A stretch of DNA of 64,000 nt, taken from NCBI RefSeq assembly GCF_014898055.3, contig NW_023605083.1, positions 96,373,483 through 96,437,482 on the forward strand, in the 5' to 3' direction. Source of the stretch: Talpa occidentalis (taxonomy: Eukaryota; Chordata; Mammalia; Eulipotyphla; Talpidae). A program made the position numbers and the translations under genes. The notes under the pieces were generated by a model, which had not been told where the DNA came from, made no database searches, and saw only the letters and a program-made list of their open reading frames with translations. Position 1 is the stretch's first letter. Every line of letters starts with the position of its first letter. Shown here piece after piece: positions 1 through 11,800 of the stretch.

Positions 1-702
1 AAGTATTTACCCAAAGGCAGACAGCTGATAAGTAACAAATTTGAGATACCAATACAGGTTTGAATCTAAAATCTGCCTTTGCTGTCACAAATGACCAAGC
101 AGATCAGTTACTGGATCAGTGGTTTGAAACGATCAAACCACATAGAGATACATGGGGTAAAGAAGGCACCTACCTGAGAGGTCATTGAAAAATTGTGGTG
201 TTATTGACACACAATCCCTAAGCTGGAGAGATGTGTAGTGTGATCTATGCCCCTCCCCCAAAATTAGCCCAGAGGGTAAGTGCAGAGCAGGGCGTTTGAT
301 TTCATACCAGATTAGTCATTGCCATCTATAACCAAAGTTAGTTACTGGTATTTAACAAAATATCGCCCAGCCCCTAGAAAAAGACACTCCAGGGTTTGTG
401 TAAAAGGAATGCATGTCTGTCTTATTTACTAAAGTGAGTACCATGCTTTAATTCACCCCTTCAAAGGGTTAAAGAAAACTAAAGGCTTTGATAGATTTTG
501 ACATTATTTATTTTGACATTATTTGAGACCCTGTCTTGTTCCAAAGAGGCTTGGGAGAGATGGATAAAACACAAATTAAATTAAAAGAGAAAGCAGGGGA
601 AAAAAAAAAAAAAAAAAGGACAAGGCCAGGGACAAAAACTATGGCCAGAAATTGGGTTAAACATTTTGGACCACAATTTTAGATCTTAGATTTTCCAGCA
701 TT

Positions 703-753
<51 letters not shown>

Positions 754-2880
754 CAATTATATAATTTACAGTTTCAAAGAGATGAAAGCACATCAATTGC
801 TCAGAAGAATGTATTTTTTGTTGTTACCAGCATTAGGGGGGAATTTATTCTGGGATAGAGATACATAAGGTATGATATAACTAACAATTTCTTATCATCA
901 GTATGGTGAACATAAGACTGACTTTCAAATGCTGTTTCTTATATCTACTCTGAATTTAGATGGAGACCATCAAAACAAAGCATTGTATTAAAAAAAAATC
1001 CCCCAGGGAGCAGACTTTGATGCCTTTGCAACAAATCTGTCCCAGAGACTGACTGACTGATTGAATTCATTAATTAATTAGGGTTAATAAAGGATTGTAA
1101 AATGATTTAATTGTTTCTTGAAAGGAGAGATTTGGGGTAATCATCAATTCTCTGAATGAGGAGTATCTTTCCTTCCTTATGAAGGATCTGGATGGAAGTG
1201 TTTAGCATGAAATATCAGGGATAGATGTGGGTGCTAAGTTATCTGAGGTTGTATATTTATTTACTTATTAGTTTTATGTATTCACCAAGTATTATTTAAA
1301 CATGATTATATTCCAGGCAAACGTGGTATTAGGGCCTGGGACTGTATTAATCTTCATCCTCATGAAAATTCCAATATTGCAGTAAACCACAGTACTCTTT
1401 CATAAAGTTGGATAAGGAGGCAACGTATTGTCAGATGCTTTTAATGAAAAATGCTGGGTGGTTGCATTTAGTGTAAGGATGCATTTCTGAAAACCTAGCA
1501 TTATTCAAGACTAAGTTTCCCTTAGGAACAAATGTAAAAGTGGAGTGGAGGAGCAAATTAAATTTAGGGAACATAAATTTAGCTCTCAGCTATTACTGTG
1601 TATTTTTTCAGTAAGACTGCTTTTTATTTCCTCAGAATCATCTCTAATGTTTCTCTTCATACTTTCTCCAAAAATAATAACACAGCACATTTTGGTAGTT
1701 TGATCAACTTCATAGTACTTTATCACACCTAACATCTTTCTAAAATTTGGTGATTTCCAGGTGCATTTTCCAGCAGCAGCTCTAGCACCACCACATAGTG
1801 AATGCTTGAATCACAATATTAAAGGTGATATTTTTCAGGACCACATTAATAACAAAAATAAATAGCATCAATGCATATAAATAATGAGTTGTAAAAATAT
1901 GTTAACATAAACACAATGGTTATCAGAATTGTTCAGGAGTAGCAATACATGTTAATTGTAACATGTTTCATGAAATACAGAAATGATGATTATCCAGGTT
2001 TTCTTTATCAACCAAAGTTATGCTGTCACATGGCAATGGCAAAAAGACTTTTTAAAATTAAGTCTGTCAGCCAGTTTTAAAATTTTGCAGGTCTTGACAG
2101 TTTTTGTTTTTGAGATCTGCATAGTTTACCTTGGCATAGAGCGTGGTGTATAATGAAATTTTGTTCTGCAGTACCTCAGCTCTGCCTACTTCAAATTCAC
2201 GTAAGATATGACTGCCTAATAACACAGATTAGCTGTATATGAACAGTATAGAATTAGGAGCTGAGTTTTGTAGGCAAGCAAGCTTGACTCTTAGCTTTAC
2301 CACTTAAACCTTTGGTCCAGAGTCATACATCTTAAAGAATCAGTAGTCATGTACTAAGAAACTAGAAAAGCAAAGGAGACAAGTCTAAGGAATGAACTGT
2401 TAAACAGTTGACTTCATGCCAGTAGAATTCTGTCCTTTTGTGTACTTAGCTTTAATTAAATTAATTTAACTGTTGTAGAATATCTTTTTTGGAATTTCCT
2501 TGAATCCCACTTAATCATCATTACTTTCAGGTTGGTATAGGATGAGATTTTCCTGCCCCAACAAACATAGCCGACCACACCTCATTAATGCCCATTGCCA
2601 ACATTCCGATCTAGCCTACAACTGCAGAAATTCCCTCTAAGTAAGTAATATATATGTTTTTCATGGAGGCAAGAGAGAACTAATGAAACTGATAGAAGTG
2701 GGAGTCTTGTATTCCTTTTTATTCCTGAGGCATTCAATTATGTTTTCTCCTTCATTTCTGATTTTCTTTGTGTCTTCTCTTTTGAGAACCTAGTTTCATT
2801 GATTGTTTCTAATATGTTTTCTATCCTGTACCTTTTTAAACTTCTTTTATCATTGTTGTTCCCTTCTTTCTATAATTATA
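1..2880. other. Intergenic stretch with faint ancient repeats
   Basis: I see no gene here. Three places weakly resemble MIR, the ancient mammalian tRNA-SINE: about 1-90 and 1260-1440 on the minus strand, and 2235-2340 on the plus strand. Each has only the spacing and a few core words of the family, so these are low-confidence calls. There is an A-run at about 601-617 and an (AC)n tract at 704-751. The rest is AT-rich sequence that I do not recognise. Confidence 0.4.
704..751. repeat. (AC)n microsatellite
   Basis: An uninterrupted AC dinucleotide run of about 48 bases. It is likely length-polymorphic. Confidence 0.95.
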
Positions 2881-2962
2881 TAACAATTTTAATAGCCTAC
2901 AGGAAATGGATACAGAAATATATAGAAATCTACCAAAATTTAATCATTAAGAAATATAAAAT

Positions 2963-3584
2963 GTTGGCGAGGGTGTGGAGAAAAAGGAACTCTTCTGCAC
3001 TGTTGGTGGGAGTGCAAACTGGTCCAACCACTATGGAGAGCTGTGTGGAGATTTCTGGACCTACTAAACATAGAGCTTCCATATGATCCAGCAATTCCAC
3101 TCCTAGGTATTTACCCAAAGGACACAGAAACATCAATTCCAAAGAGCACCTGCACCCCTATGTTTATAGCAGCACTGTTTACAATAGCTAAGCTTTGGAA
3201 ACAACCCAAATGCCCAAAAATAGATGACTGGATCAAGAAGATGTGGTACATATATACCATGGAATATTACTCAGCATTCAAAAAAGATAAACACATGCAA
3301 TTTGCAGCAACATGGATGGCGCTGGAAGGGATCATGCTCAGCGAAATAAGCCAAAAAGAAAAAGAAAAATACCGGATGGTCTCACTCATAGCAGGAATCT
3401 AGAAAACTTAAATAAGGGACCAGGAAAATGAATATAAGAAAGTGAAAATCAAAATCAACAAAAAACTATGAACCAGAGACACTTTTTGGGGGGTGGGGGG
3501 CGGGAGGGGAAGGATTGGGGTCAGAATGGGGCGTTTGCAATTGTATGGGGGAATATAAAAATAAAATTTAATATTAAAAAAAAA
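2963..3584 (+). mobile_element. Young L1, 5'-truncated, nested in older L1
   Basis: A 622-bp insertion flanked by perfect 14-bp target-site duplications (AAGAAATATAAAAT at 2949-2962 and 3585-3598). It begins inside the ORF2 Cys motif and keeps an open frame to the ORF2 stop at 3400-3402. A 3'UTR follows with a G-rich tract (about 3488-3520) and an A-rich tail. It is near-identical to the copies at 26434 and 55437, so it belongs to the same recently active family. The only protein content is the last ~147 codons of ORF2. Confidence 0.95.
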
Positions 3585-3629
3585 AAGAAATATAAAATCT
3601 GAACAAATTACTAATCAGTAATGTGATTA

Positions 3630-3673
3630 AATCAGTAATCAAAACCCTCTCAATCAGTAATCAAAACCCTCTC
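3630..3673. repeat. 22-bp tandem duplication inside old L1
   Basis: Two adjacent, essentially identical copies of a 22-bp unit with period 3630 to 3652. This is a local slippage-type duplication. Confidence 0.85.
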
Positions 3674-4470
3674 AACAAAGAAAAGCCCAACACCAGATGG
3701 CTTCACTGGTGAATTCTACCAAAAATTTGAAGAACTAATGCCAGTTCTTCTTAAACTCATACAAAAATGGGAGAGGAAGAAAAGCTTCCAAACTCATTTT
3801 TGAGGCCAATATTATCCTTATATCAAAGATAGAAAAACACAGTACAAGGAAAATAAACTGTCAGCATCTCTACTGATATTAAAATATTAAGGATTTTAAG
3901 ACATTAAAATCCTTGACAAATAGTAGCAAACCAAATTCAGAAGCACATCAAAAAGATTAAATGCCATGAACAAGTGGGAATTTTCTCTGGCATTCCAGGA
4001 TAGTTCAAGATGCAAAAATTGACCAATATAACACATCATATTAACAGAGCAAAGGATGAAAATCACACAAGCATCTCAACAGATGGAGGAAAACCATATG
4101 ACAAAAATCCAGCATTAGTCCATGATAGAAATACTCAACAAACTAGGAAAGAAGGAAAGAAGGAAAATATTTCAATATATTAATGACCACATATGAAATG
4201 TTTACAGATAACATCTTACTCAATGGTGAAAAGTTGAAAACTTTTTCTCTAAGATCAGAAACAAGGTGAAGATGCCCTCTCTCAACACTTACATTTAACA
4301 TAGTATTAGATGTTTTAGCAAGAGCAATTCAAGAAAAAGAAATAAAAAGCATAGGCATTGGCATAGATGATATAGTCTAAGAAAAGATTCCACAAAAAAC
4401 AATGTTAGAACTAATGGATGAATTCAGTAAAGTTTCAGGATACAAAATAAATACACAAAAATTAGTTTAA

Positions 4471-4790
4471 GGGCCTCCCAGGTGGCGCAGCGGTAGAGCG
4501 CTGGGTTGCGAAGCTGCCCGCAGCCTCTGTGGCGCCGGTTCGATCCCCGGCTGCTCCCCGGCCACCGGAGGAGGGTCCCACATGGCGCGCAGACCTCTCC
4601 TGCCGCCCACTGCTCCCCTCAGCAGTGTACTTCGGTCCTTCTGCCTGCTCTGCTCCCCGCTCTGGCTCTGGTGAATTCTTTCACCCTCCCGCGCTTCTGA
4701 CTGTACCCAGTGCATGTATAAACAAAACAAACAAACAAATAAATAAAAATAAAAAAAAAATGCCTCTATTAAAAAAAAAATTATAAAAAA
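4471..4790 (+). mobile_element. tRNA-derived SINE, type A-long
   Basis: The head is tRNA-like, with an A box at about 4483-4493 (TGGCGCAGCGG) and a B box at 4537-4547 (GGTTCGATCCC), the internal RNA polymerase III promoter. A GC-rich body (about 4550-4700) follows, then an A-rich tail. Perfect 14-bp duplications (AAAAATTAGTTTAA, 4457-4470 and 4791-4804) show insertion into the old L1. The body carries the extra ~13 nt after the B box that is shared with the copies at 32389 and 58249. The many retained CpGs suggest youth. Confidence 0.95.
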
Positions 4791-5432
4791 AAAAATTAGT
4801 TTAAATTTCTATATACTAGGAGCAGATTGCTCAAAAAGTAAATTAAGAAAATAACCCCATCTACAGTAGCATACAAAAATACTTATTAATAAACATAACC
4901 AGCAAGACAATAAACTTACACAGTAAGAACTACAAACATCACTGAAATAAATTAAAGAACAAATAAATGGAAAGATATCTCATGTTTGTGGATTGGAAGA
5001 ATTAATGATCAAAATCAAAATTATCTACAGATTCAGTATACTATTTATCAAAATCCCAATGGCATATTTTTACAAAACCAGTCTTTTCATTTGAAATCAT
5101 AGACAACACAGAATAGTTAAAAGAGTCTTGAGAGCGATGAATAATGCTAGAGGATTTAGACTGCTGATTTCAAAACACATCACAAAGCTACAGTATTCAA
5201 AACAGTATGGTACTGGCATAAAGACAGATGTATATATCAATAGAGGAGACTTGAGAGTCTTGAAATAAGCCCACATATATATATAGTCAACTGAACCTTG
5301 ATAATCATATAAGAGTACATGATGGAAAAGGATAGTTTGTTTAATACATGGTATGGGGAAAAACTGAAAATTGAAAAAAATTTCAGAAGACTAAAATTGA
5401 ACTGCTTTTACAACAAGCACAAACATCACCTT

Positions 5433-5488
5433 GTATTAAAGATTGTATTAAAGATTTAATGTATTAAAGATTGTATTAAAGATTTAAT
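5433..5488. repeat. 28-bp tandem duplication inside old L1
   Basis: Two head-to-tail identical 28-bp units (5433-5460 and 5461-5488), each itself built from a repeated GTATTAAAGATT word. Confidence 0.9.
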
Positions 5489-6575
5489 GTACGACCTAAA
5501 ACTGTAAAACTCCTAGATATGCCCCAGAAGCAAAGGCAACAAAAGCAAAAATAAATATGGGTTTCCTCAAACTAGAAATATCTGCATCATAGTACAATCA
5601 ACAAAGTGAAAGGTGAAAGTATGTGGAATGGGAGAAAGTATTTGAATGGGAGAAAGTATTGAAAATCATATATCTGAGGAGTTACTATCCAAAAAATGTA
5701 TGAAACCCCTACAACTCAATAGCAACAATTAAAAAATTACCATTAAAAATGGGCAAAGGAGTTGAATAGACATTTTCTAAAGAAGATGTACAAATGGCCC
5801 ACAGGTGTATGAAAAGATGTGAAACATCACTAATCAGGAAAATGCAAATCAATCCCACAAGGATACATCACCTCACATCTGTTAGGTTAGCCATTTATCA
5901 AAAAGTCAGAAAATAGCTAGTGTTTGAAAGAAAGTGGAGAAATTGAACCCTTTATGTCCTTTTTAATGGGAATGTGAAATTGTGCAGCCACTATGGGAAA
6001 AATATGGAGGTTCCTCCAAAAATTTTAAAAAGAGAACTACCATGTGACCCAGAAATTTCACTTATGGTTATTTCTCCAAAAGAATTGAAATTAGAGTCTT
6101 ATGTAGATAGTTACACTCCCACGTGAAGTGTAGCTTTATTCACAACAGCCAAAAGGAGAAACAGCTTAAATGTACATCAGTGGATGAATGGATTAAAAAA
6201 AAAAGTCGCTTCATACAAAAGAATATTATTTACCCACCAAAAAGGAGATTCTGTCAAATATCACAGCTTACATAAACCTGGAGGACAATATGCTAAATGA
6301 AACAATCCAGCATGACAAATGCTGCATAATTCCACTTTTAGAAGATATCTATAGTAGTCAAAATTATCTAAGCAGAAAGTAGAATAGTGGTAGGGGGTGG
6401 GGGCAGAGAAATGAGGAATTACCTTTCAGTAGTTGTAAGGTCAGTTTACAAGATGAAAAGCTATAGAGACCTGCTCTACAACATCGTGCTTACAGTTAAC
6501 AATACTGCATTATACACTTAAACATTTATTAAGAAGATAGATCTCATGTGTTTTCTATCACCAAAAAAGCAAGTA

Positions 6576-7079
6576 AAGTAAAACTGAGAGCAAAGGAAAA
6601 ACAACACTTAGGAGCCTTAAGTACTTTAAATAGGTTTTCTTCCAAGAAAAGGGATTTGATATTTACAGGCACAGAACTCATAGATCTCCCCAAATTTAAG
6701 GCCAGCTTGGTTCATGTTCTGCATTCCCCTTTAGTTAGCCCATAGTGTCTGGGACTGTCTCCCAGGCAGCACTTGGACACCATACTCACTCTGAGAGGAG
6801 ATTCCAGCCTGGACAGAGTGTTGTTCTGACTGCCTGTTGTTGTTCTGACTGCCTGTTCTTTGGGCACTGAGCCTGCCCTGTCACTGTGTTTATAACTGGC
6901 ACAGAGTTGTGTGGCAGCTGCCCAGGAAGAAATGGCAAGATTACACCCACTACCCTTTTTCTTGGTCAGCTCTTTGTAAAACGTCACTCAGTTTTTCATT
7001 TTTTAAATTGAAAAGATTTGTACCATATATCCTTCTATGAAGGGACTGAAATCCACCAAAATTTCATTTTTTTTAAATG
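6576..7079. other. Unassigned sequence
   Basis: I recognise no gene or repeat. A 19-bp unit (core TGTTCTGACTGCCTGT) is directly duplicated at about 6821-6858. Confidence 0.5.
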
Positions 7080-7420
7080 CCTTTTTTAAAATTGAGGTAT
7101 ACTTGACAATTTATAATTTACAGCATGGTATTAAATTTAGGTGTACATTCAACACGTTATACATGCATGTGTACATTTGATATTTACAGGTTTGCTATAT
7201 TACAAAATGATCACCATAACAACTTTAGTTTACCATCTACCACCACACGATTTTTTTCTTGTAATGAGAACTTTTAAGATGTACTCTGGTAGCACTGTTC
7301 AAATATAAGAAACCATGTTGTTTATGAGATTCACCATGCTACTTTACATCTTCAGGACTTATTTATCGTATATTTGGAAATGACTTATTTATCTTATAGA
7401 TGGAAATTTTTGGAGCAATA
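7080..7420 (-). mobile_element. Old L1 3'UTR fragment, antisense
   Basis: On the plus strand the sequence reads as the reverse complement of the classic L1M 3' end: 'attgaggtatacttgaca', then a 'tgatcaccataac' block near 7208, then 'gtaatgagaacttttaagatgtactct' near 7261-7285 and 'ttcaccatgctactttacatc'. It is divergent and has no coding content. Confidence 0.7.
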
Positions 7421-8163
7421 TCCATAAGTGAAATTTAACTACTGTCACCTATAAGAAACCTTTTTGAATCCTGATTAATGTTGTATTAAATTAAGCAAAA
7501 ATATGGGCGCGTTGCAATGGATGATTTCCTGATGTAATATATTGAACTATGACTAATACAATTGCTGTTAAAGAGAACTTTACAAATTATTATGATCCCA
7601 ATTAGTTTTTGCATAGGAACCAAAGCACATAACCATTAAGAGCAAAGACTCATCTTGTGCTGTCAATGTGAGAATTTCAGAGCATCATTTTCCTTCTCTG
7701 CATGGCTGAGATGATGACCTACAGATAATAACTTCAATGGCCTTGTCTCAGGGCATTCACCAGTTGATTTTTCCATTAAAGTTAGTCTTTTCTCAACTTA
7801 AGAGATTAATATAAAAGACAAATTAGATTTTTAGTACTCTTTCAGCTTTACTATATTGAGGCATGACTAGACATACTTTTAAGGTAATAAAAAAATTCTG
7901 ATTTTTGATGTAGCCTTAATATCTTTAATCTTTTTCTCTAATGAAAAAAGATGATTAACATGCTTCATTAATAATATGTAAATGGCACCAATATAGATGC
8001 CATCTGCAGAAGTTATATTATGGCTAAGTGCCCATAAAATTCATGTTTGCTATTTTGCCATATATATTTTTTTTTTTTTCTGAAGAAACTAGGCAAGGTC
8101 CTTTGCTAGGTATGGAGAAGGTGTCACAGATAAACAGTTTCTTGGTTCCTCATACTTACATTT
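7421..8163. other. Unassigned AT-rich sequence
   Basis: I see no gene and no clear repeat. There is a short T-run near 8069-8080. Confidence 0.45.
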
Positions 8164-8177
8164 AAAAGTTACTTATA

Positions 8178-8459
8178 GGGCCTCCCCTGGTGGTGCAGCG
8201 GTTGAGCGCTGGGCTGCGAAGCTGCCTGCAGCTTCTGCAGCACCGGTTCGATCCCTGGCCGCAGGCGAGGGTCCCACATGGTGCACAGACCTCTCCTGCC
8301 GCACCCGCTGCTCCCCTCAGCAGTGTATTTAATCAGTATGCCTGCTCTGCTCCCCACTCTAGCTCTGGTGAATTGTCTCACCCTCCCGCGCTTCTGACTG
8401 TACCAAGTGCTTGTATAAATAAATAAATAAATCTTTAAAAAATTAAAAATTAAAAAAAT
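8178..8459 (+). mobile_element. tRNA-derived SINE, type A-short
   Basis: A complete SINE with a tRNA-like head (A box and B box GGTTCGATCCC), a body ending 'cttctgactgtaccaagtgcttgtataaataaat', and an A-rich tail. The flanks are imperfect 14-bp duplications at 8164-8177 and 8460-8473 that differ at two sites. This copy is therefore older than those with perfect duplications. It lacks the ~13-nt post-B-box insertion of the A-long copies. Confidence 0.92.
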
Positions 8460-8473
8460 AAAAGTCACTTACA

Positions 8474-9404
8474 AACAGAACTTTGTGGGAGGTACTGTCA
8501 GATTTAGGAACAACTGCAAAAATATAGAATACCTAGTTAATTTTGGATTTCAGATAACAGTGGCTAATTTTTTATGGTATACTCTGTCGCATGCAATATT
8601 TGGGGCATACTTAACAAAAAAACTATTTATTATTTTAATGAAATTCAAGATTAATTATATAGCCTACAGTTTATTTGGCAAACCTATCTATCAAGAATTT
8701 AAAGTAGAAAAAAATCCCCTAATGGTTCTGAATATGGTGAATTCAAATTAAGAGCAGGATCTGACTCAGTTAAACTAACTTCTATGTGGAGTCACACAGA
8801 TGACCATAACCTTTATTTGGCCCTCCTGGAATATTATCATCCAGCTTCCCCTGTGAAGACCAGGAAAGAGGTCAACACAGGACTTATTCTAATGACCTAT
8901 CCTGCATGAGAAAGCAGATGGGAAAAGGCTGCTTCCTAAAGATCCATTAGAAGCCAGGATGTTGTGAATCTCTGGAAGCGCTTTCTTTTCTTCATCTTTT
9001 CTACCATCTGTGTACTAAACATACACACACAAACACCCCACTGAGTGCATTTGGGAAGTTTATTTCGTATTTTCAGCTGGAGTTAGAAATGTGTGTGCAC
9101 CATGTGTCTCTCTAGGGATTATAGATTTTACCTTCTCATGATTCACTGGTCACCCTCAAAATATATTTTTGCCTAAATTATCCCACCATCAAAGAATCTA
9201 TTAAAAACACAGTCTTTCAAATGAAATCAGTATTGCTAGAGTTCAAAAAACATTTGAATGTCCAGTTTAAAATGACAGCTGGCTGCCACTTTCATAACTT
9301 CTCTTTTGAAGACTCGTGAAAACAGAGAAAAGAATAAAACATTCACCACCTCCAAAGCCTAAGACCCAAAGACAGACAAACCAGTATCTGGGAAATGAGG
9401 CAAT
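8474..9404. other. Unassigned sequence
   Basis: I recognise no gene. The open frame at 8485-8751 has no recognisable domain and sits in AT-rich DNA, so I treat it as chance. Confidence 0.45.
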
Positions 9405-9414
9405 AGAACCAGTT

Positions 9415-9723
9415 TTTTTTTTTTAATATATTTTATTTTATATAATTCTTATATCATTTTTCATTTTTGCACAATGTATGCATTTTCATTTTGGTTATAT
9501 TCCCCATACAATTGCACCCCCCCCTTATTTTGACCCTAATACCTCCTCTCCCTCCCACCCCAATGTAGTGTGTCTCTGGTTTATAGTTGCTTGTTGATTT
9601 TGATTTTTTTCTTTATTATAATTAGTCTTTTTCCTGGTCCCTTATTTAGGGATCATGCTCAGCAAAATAAGCCAGAAAGAAAAAGAAAAATACCGGATGG
9701 TCTCACTCATAGCAGGAATTTAG
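9415..9723 (-). mobile_element. Very short young L1, antisense, with internal 5' inversion
   Basis: Flanked by perfect 10-bp duplications (AGAACCAGTT, 9405-9414 and 9724-9733). From the left, poly-T is followed by the reverse complement of the young L1 3'UTR, including its C-rich (G-rich in sense) tract, up to about 9650. The remaining ~73 bp then read in the opposite direction and encode the last residues of ORF2 (...[15 protein letters not shown], stop). In the L1 itself those two segments are neighbours, so the 5' part is inverted in place. Twin priming during reverse transcription explains this. Confidence 0.88.
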
Positions 9724-9733
9724 AGAACCAGTT

Positions 9734-11519
9734 ATTTTTTAAAGCTTGCTGAACTTTCATATCATCGCATCCCCCAGAACCTCTGATTGAAAACAACAGC
9801 AATTTCTCTTTCCCTCTGAACTTACCACATTGACCGTGGTTTGTATTATCCAGGGACCAAGGTTTAGGTGCTATTCTTCCTTATCCTGTTTGTACTCTGC
9901 TCTGAAAGAGGCACACTCAAGCTCAAACAAAAGCAATTGATTAGTCCAACCTCAAAATGGGTTTGTTTGAAAACAAATGATTAAAGACAGGATTTGAAAG
10001 TGCGTTCATAGAGACACCTGAGAGAACTTTCCTGAATCCAAGACTAACAGCACCTTATATATATTTTTATCTCTGGGGGACCTCCCCCATCTGTGGGAAG
10101 CAGCATCACCTTCTGTGGAGATGCCCAACATGGTGGGTCCTGTTGCTTGATTTGCATATGTGTGGGAACTTGCCACCTTCCCACCACATTTAAATAAGAT
10201 TACTCTGTACTCCTGTTCACAGGTAGCACACTTTTTTTTTATCTTAGGGTCCCACAGATAGCTTTCTACATCTGGTGACACTAATCCAGAAGGCACCTGT
10301 GCATGAAGAGAGTAGACAAAAAGTGCCACCAGTGCATTCTGGCATTTGCTCTTCAACCACTATGCTAGGCATATTCTCTAGAACACCACATGGCAGGAGT
10401 GGTTTTGACTATGTCTCAGAATGATTTCCAGACAAACATACACAAATACTCAAATATAAAAATCTGCAACATTGTTAAAATCTGAATTCTTGGCCAGATT
10501 AATTCCAAATGCCCATTTGGATCCTCTGAATAGGATTCTTAGGAAGTTCTGTTTTAATTTTTGTATAATTTCTTTATTTTTAACTGTGATATTTGCATGT
10601 CTCCATCAGGTACTATCTTGGGCAGTTCTAAAGGCTGCCATCTTCACCAACTCTGTCCTTGGCTGGAAAATATCCCATTCGTGTTTACACCTGTTACCCT
10701 TTCTAGAACTATTTGCAGATATACCAGTAACTCTTGCAGACTTTGAATTGCTATTTCATTTTGTTTATTGGGCTCCTAAGACAAAAAAATGTCAACGGTA
10801 TGTGATATTTTTTCCCTTTGAACAAAATTCTGCATGTCAAAATGGAATCAAACTTTTGACCTCAGAATCAGAACACGAGGGCAGATGGTAACCAGTCCAG
10901 TTCCCGGTAGCTTATGAAAACCAGCTTCTTCTTAGGATTATTTTTGGGAGGTAGAGCATCAAAGAGGAAGTTAACTGGACTCCTGAACAAATGAGTGCAA
11001 TATGAATGAGACCTCGAGAGGCATTTGGTGTTCATTAGCGGGCATTCAGTAGCTGCTTTGTCATTTTTCTTGTTTGTCATAAAAAATAAATAGACTTTAA
11101 TAGATGATCTAACCTAGCAGGTTTTGGCAACAAAGTAGACTGTGTCCCATTATGATCTTAATGTGTATAATTTAAAGTAAGATGGAACATAAAACCATTT
11201 CCAGCACACATAGGGGAGTGAGTGACACAGATTTAGTCTCTGATTGTGCAGAAATGAAAACCAGTGCTGTCTCGGATGGTGTATTAAATCATGTATTCTG
11301 TTTTATGGAGTTTGTGCTGTAAACAGCATATTTCAGAATAATTAACCCTGTCATTTTTGACTTAAAAGTTTGTTTTTAAAAATAGGAGTGTTTTATATAG
11401 AAGGCAGAAGCTTAAGTGCCTTAATAGATTGCATGAAGGCCAAAAGAAACTTGAAGGGCAGTTCCTGTTAACTCACAGGTCAAAATTACCATCAGTTAGC
11501 AGGAATTAAGACATGCCCA
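9734..11519. other. Unassigned sequence
   Basis: I see no recognisable gene or repeat. A 139-codon open frame (10472-10891) has no domain I know and no supporting splice or promoter context. An octamer word ATTTGCAT lies near 10150, but alone it is not evidence of a regulatory element. Confidence 0.4.
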
Positions 11520-11800
11520 GAAAACCCAGGGGAAATTCTGCGCTTGGTGGGAAAGATCTGGGATTCCGACCGGGGCCTCTCGCCTGGCCAGGGCGCTGAG
11601 GTGACCGACAGGGCCCGCAGAAGTCATGCCTTTGGCATGACACATTGGATAATCATCTCCTTTTCCACAGAACAGCATCAGGAATGGATTAACCTCTGCG
11701 GCAATTTGGGGGACTCTTATCAGGGAACTGCTCAGATTTTCCGCCTGATGGGTGAAGCGACCCGATCAGAGTCACCCCCAGGGGATTTTCCTTAAGATAT
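11520..11800. promoter_or_regulatory. Candidate conserved non-coding/regulatory block
   Basis: This ~280-bp segment is single-copy within the window and has about ten CpGs, in surroundings where CpGs are rare outside SINEs. It contains a perfect inverted repeat at 11625-11639 (CATGCC-TTT-GGCATG) whose core GCC-N3-GGC matches the known TFAP2 binding consensus. The block has no resemblance to the repeats elsewhere in the window. Retained CpGs in non-repeat DNA suggest low germline methylation or selective constraint, so an enhancer is a reasonable inference. An old exon or retrocopy is an alternative: the open frame 11544-11795 spans it but matches nothing I recognise. Confidence 0.35.

Larger units (their letters stand above)
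2881..6575 (+). mobile_element. Old L1 (L1M-like), sense, ORF2 region to 3' end
   Basis: Degenerate L1 ORF2 sequence begins near 2881 and continues after two nested insertions (2963-3584 and 4471-4790). The order is that of ORF2: the endonuclease-RT linker and RT region (about 3600-4450), then the C-terminal region with the Cys-rich area and the 'ATMGKIWRF'-like block (about 5940-6200), then a 3'UTR with the 'gttaacaatactgcattata' type ending near 6480-6575. All frames carry stops and small indels, so it is long dead. Local tandem duplications sit at 3630-3673 (22-bp unit, twice) and 5433-5488 (28-bp unit, twice). L1MA/L1MB-like age is inferred from the 3'UTR style only. Confidence 0.8.

Noticed and set aside
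4483..4547. tRNA gene at the SINE head (and at the other 14 copies)
   Set aside because: A and B boxes are present, but the rest does not make a tRNA cloverleaf and is joined to the SINE body; promoter relics only.
10472..10891. 139-codon open frame on the plus strand
   Set aside because: Hydrophobic/AT-driven composition, no domain or motif I recognise, no start or splice context; expected by chance in 64 kb.
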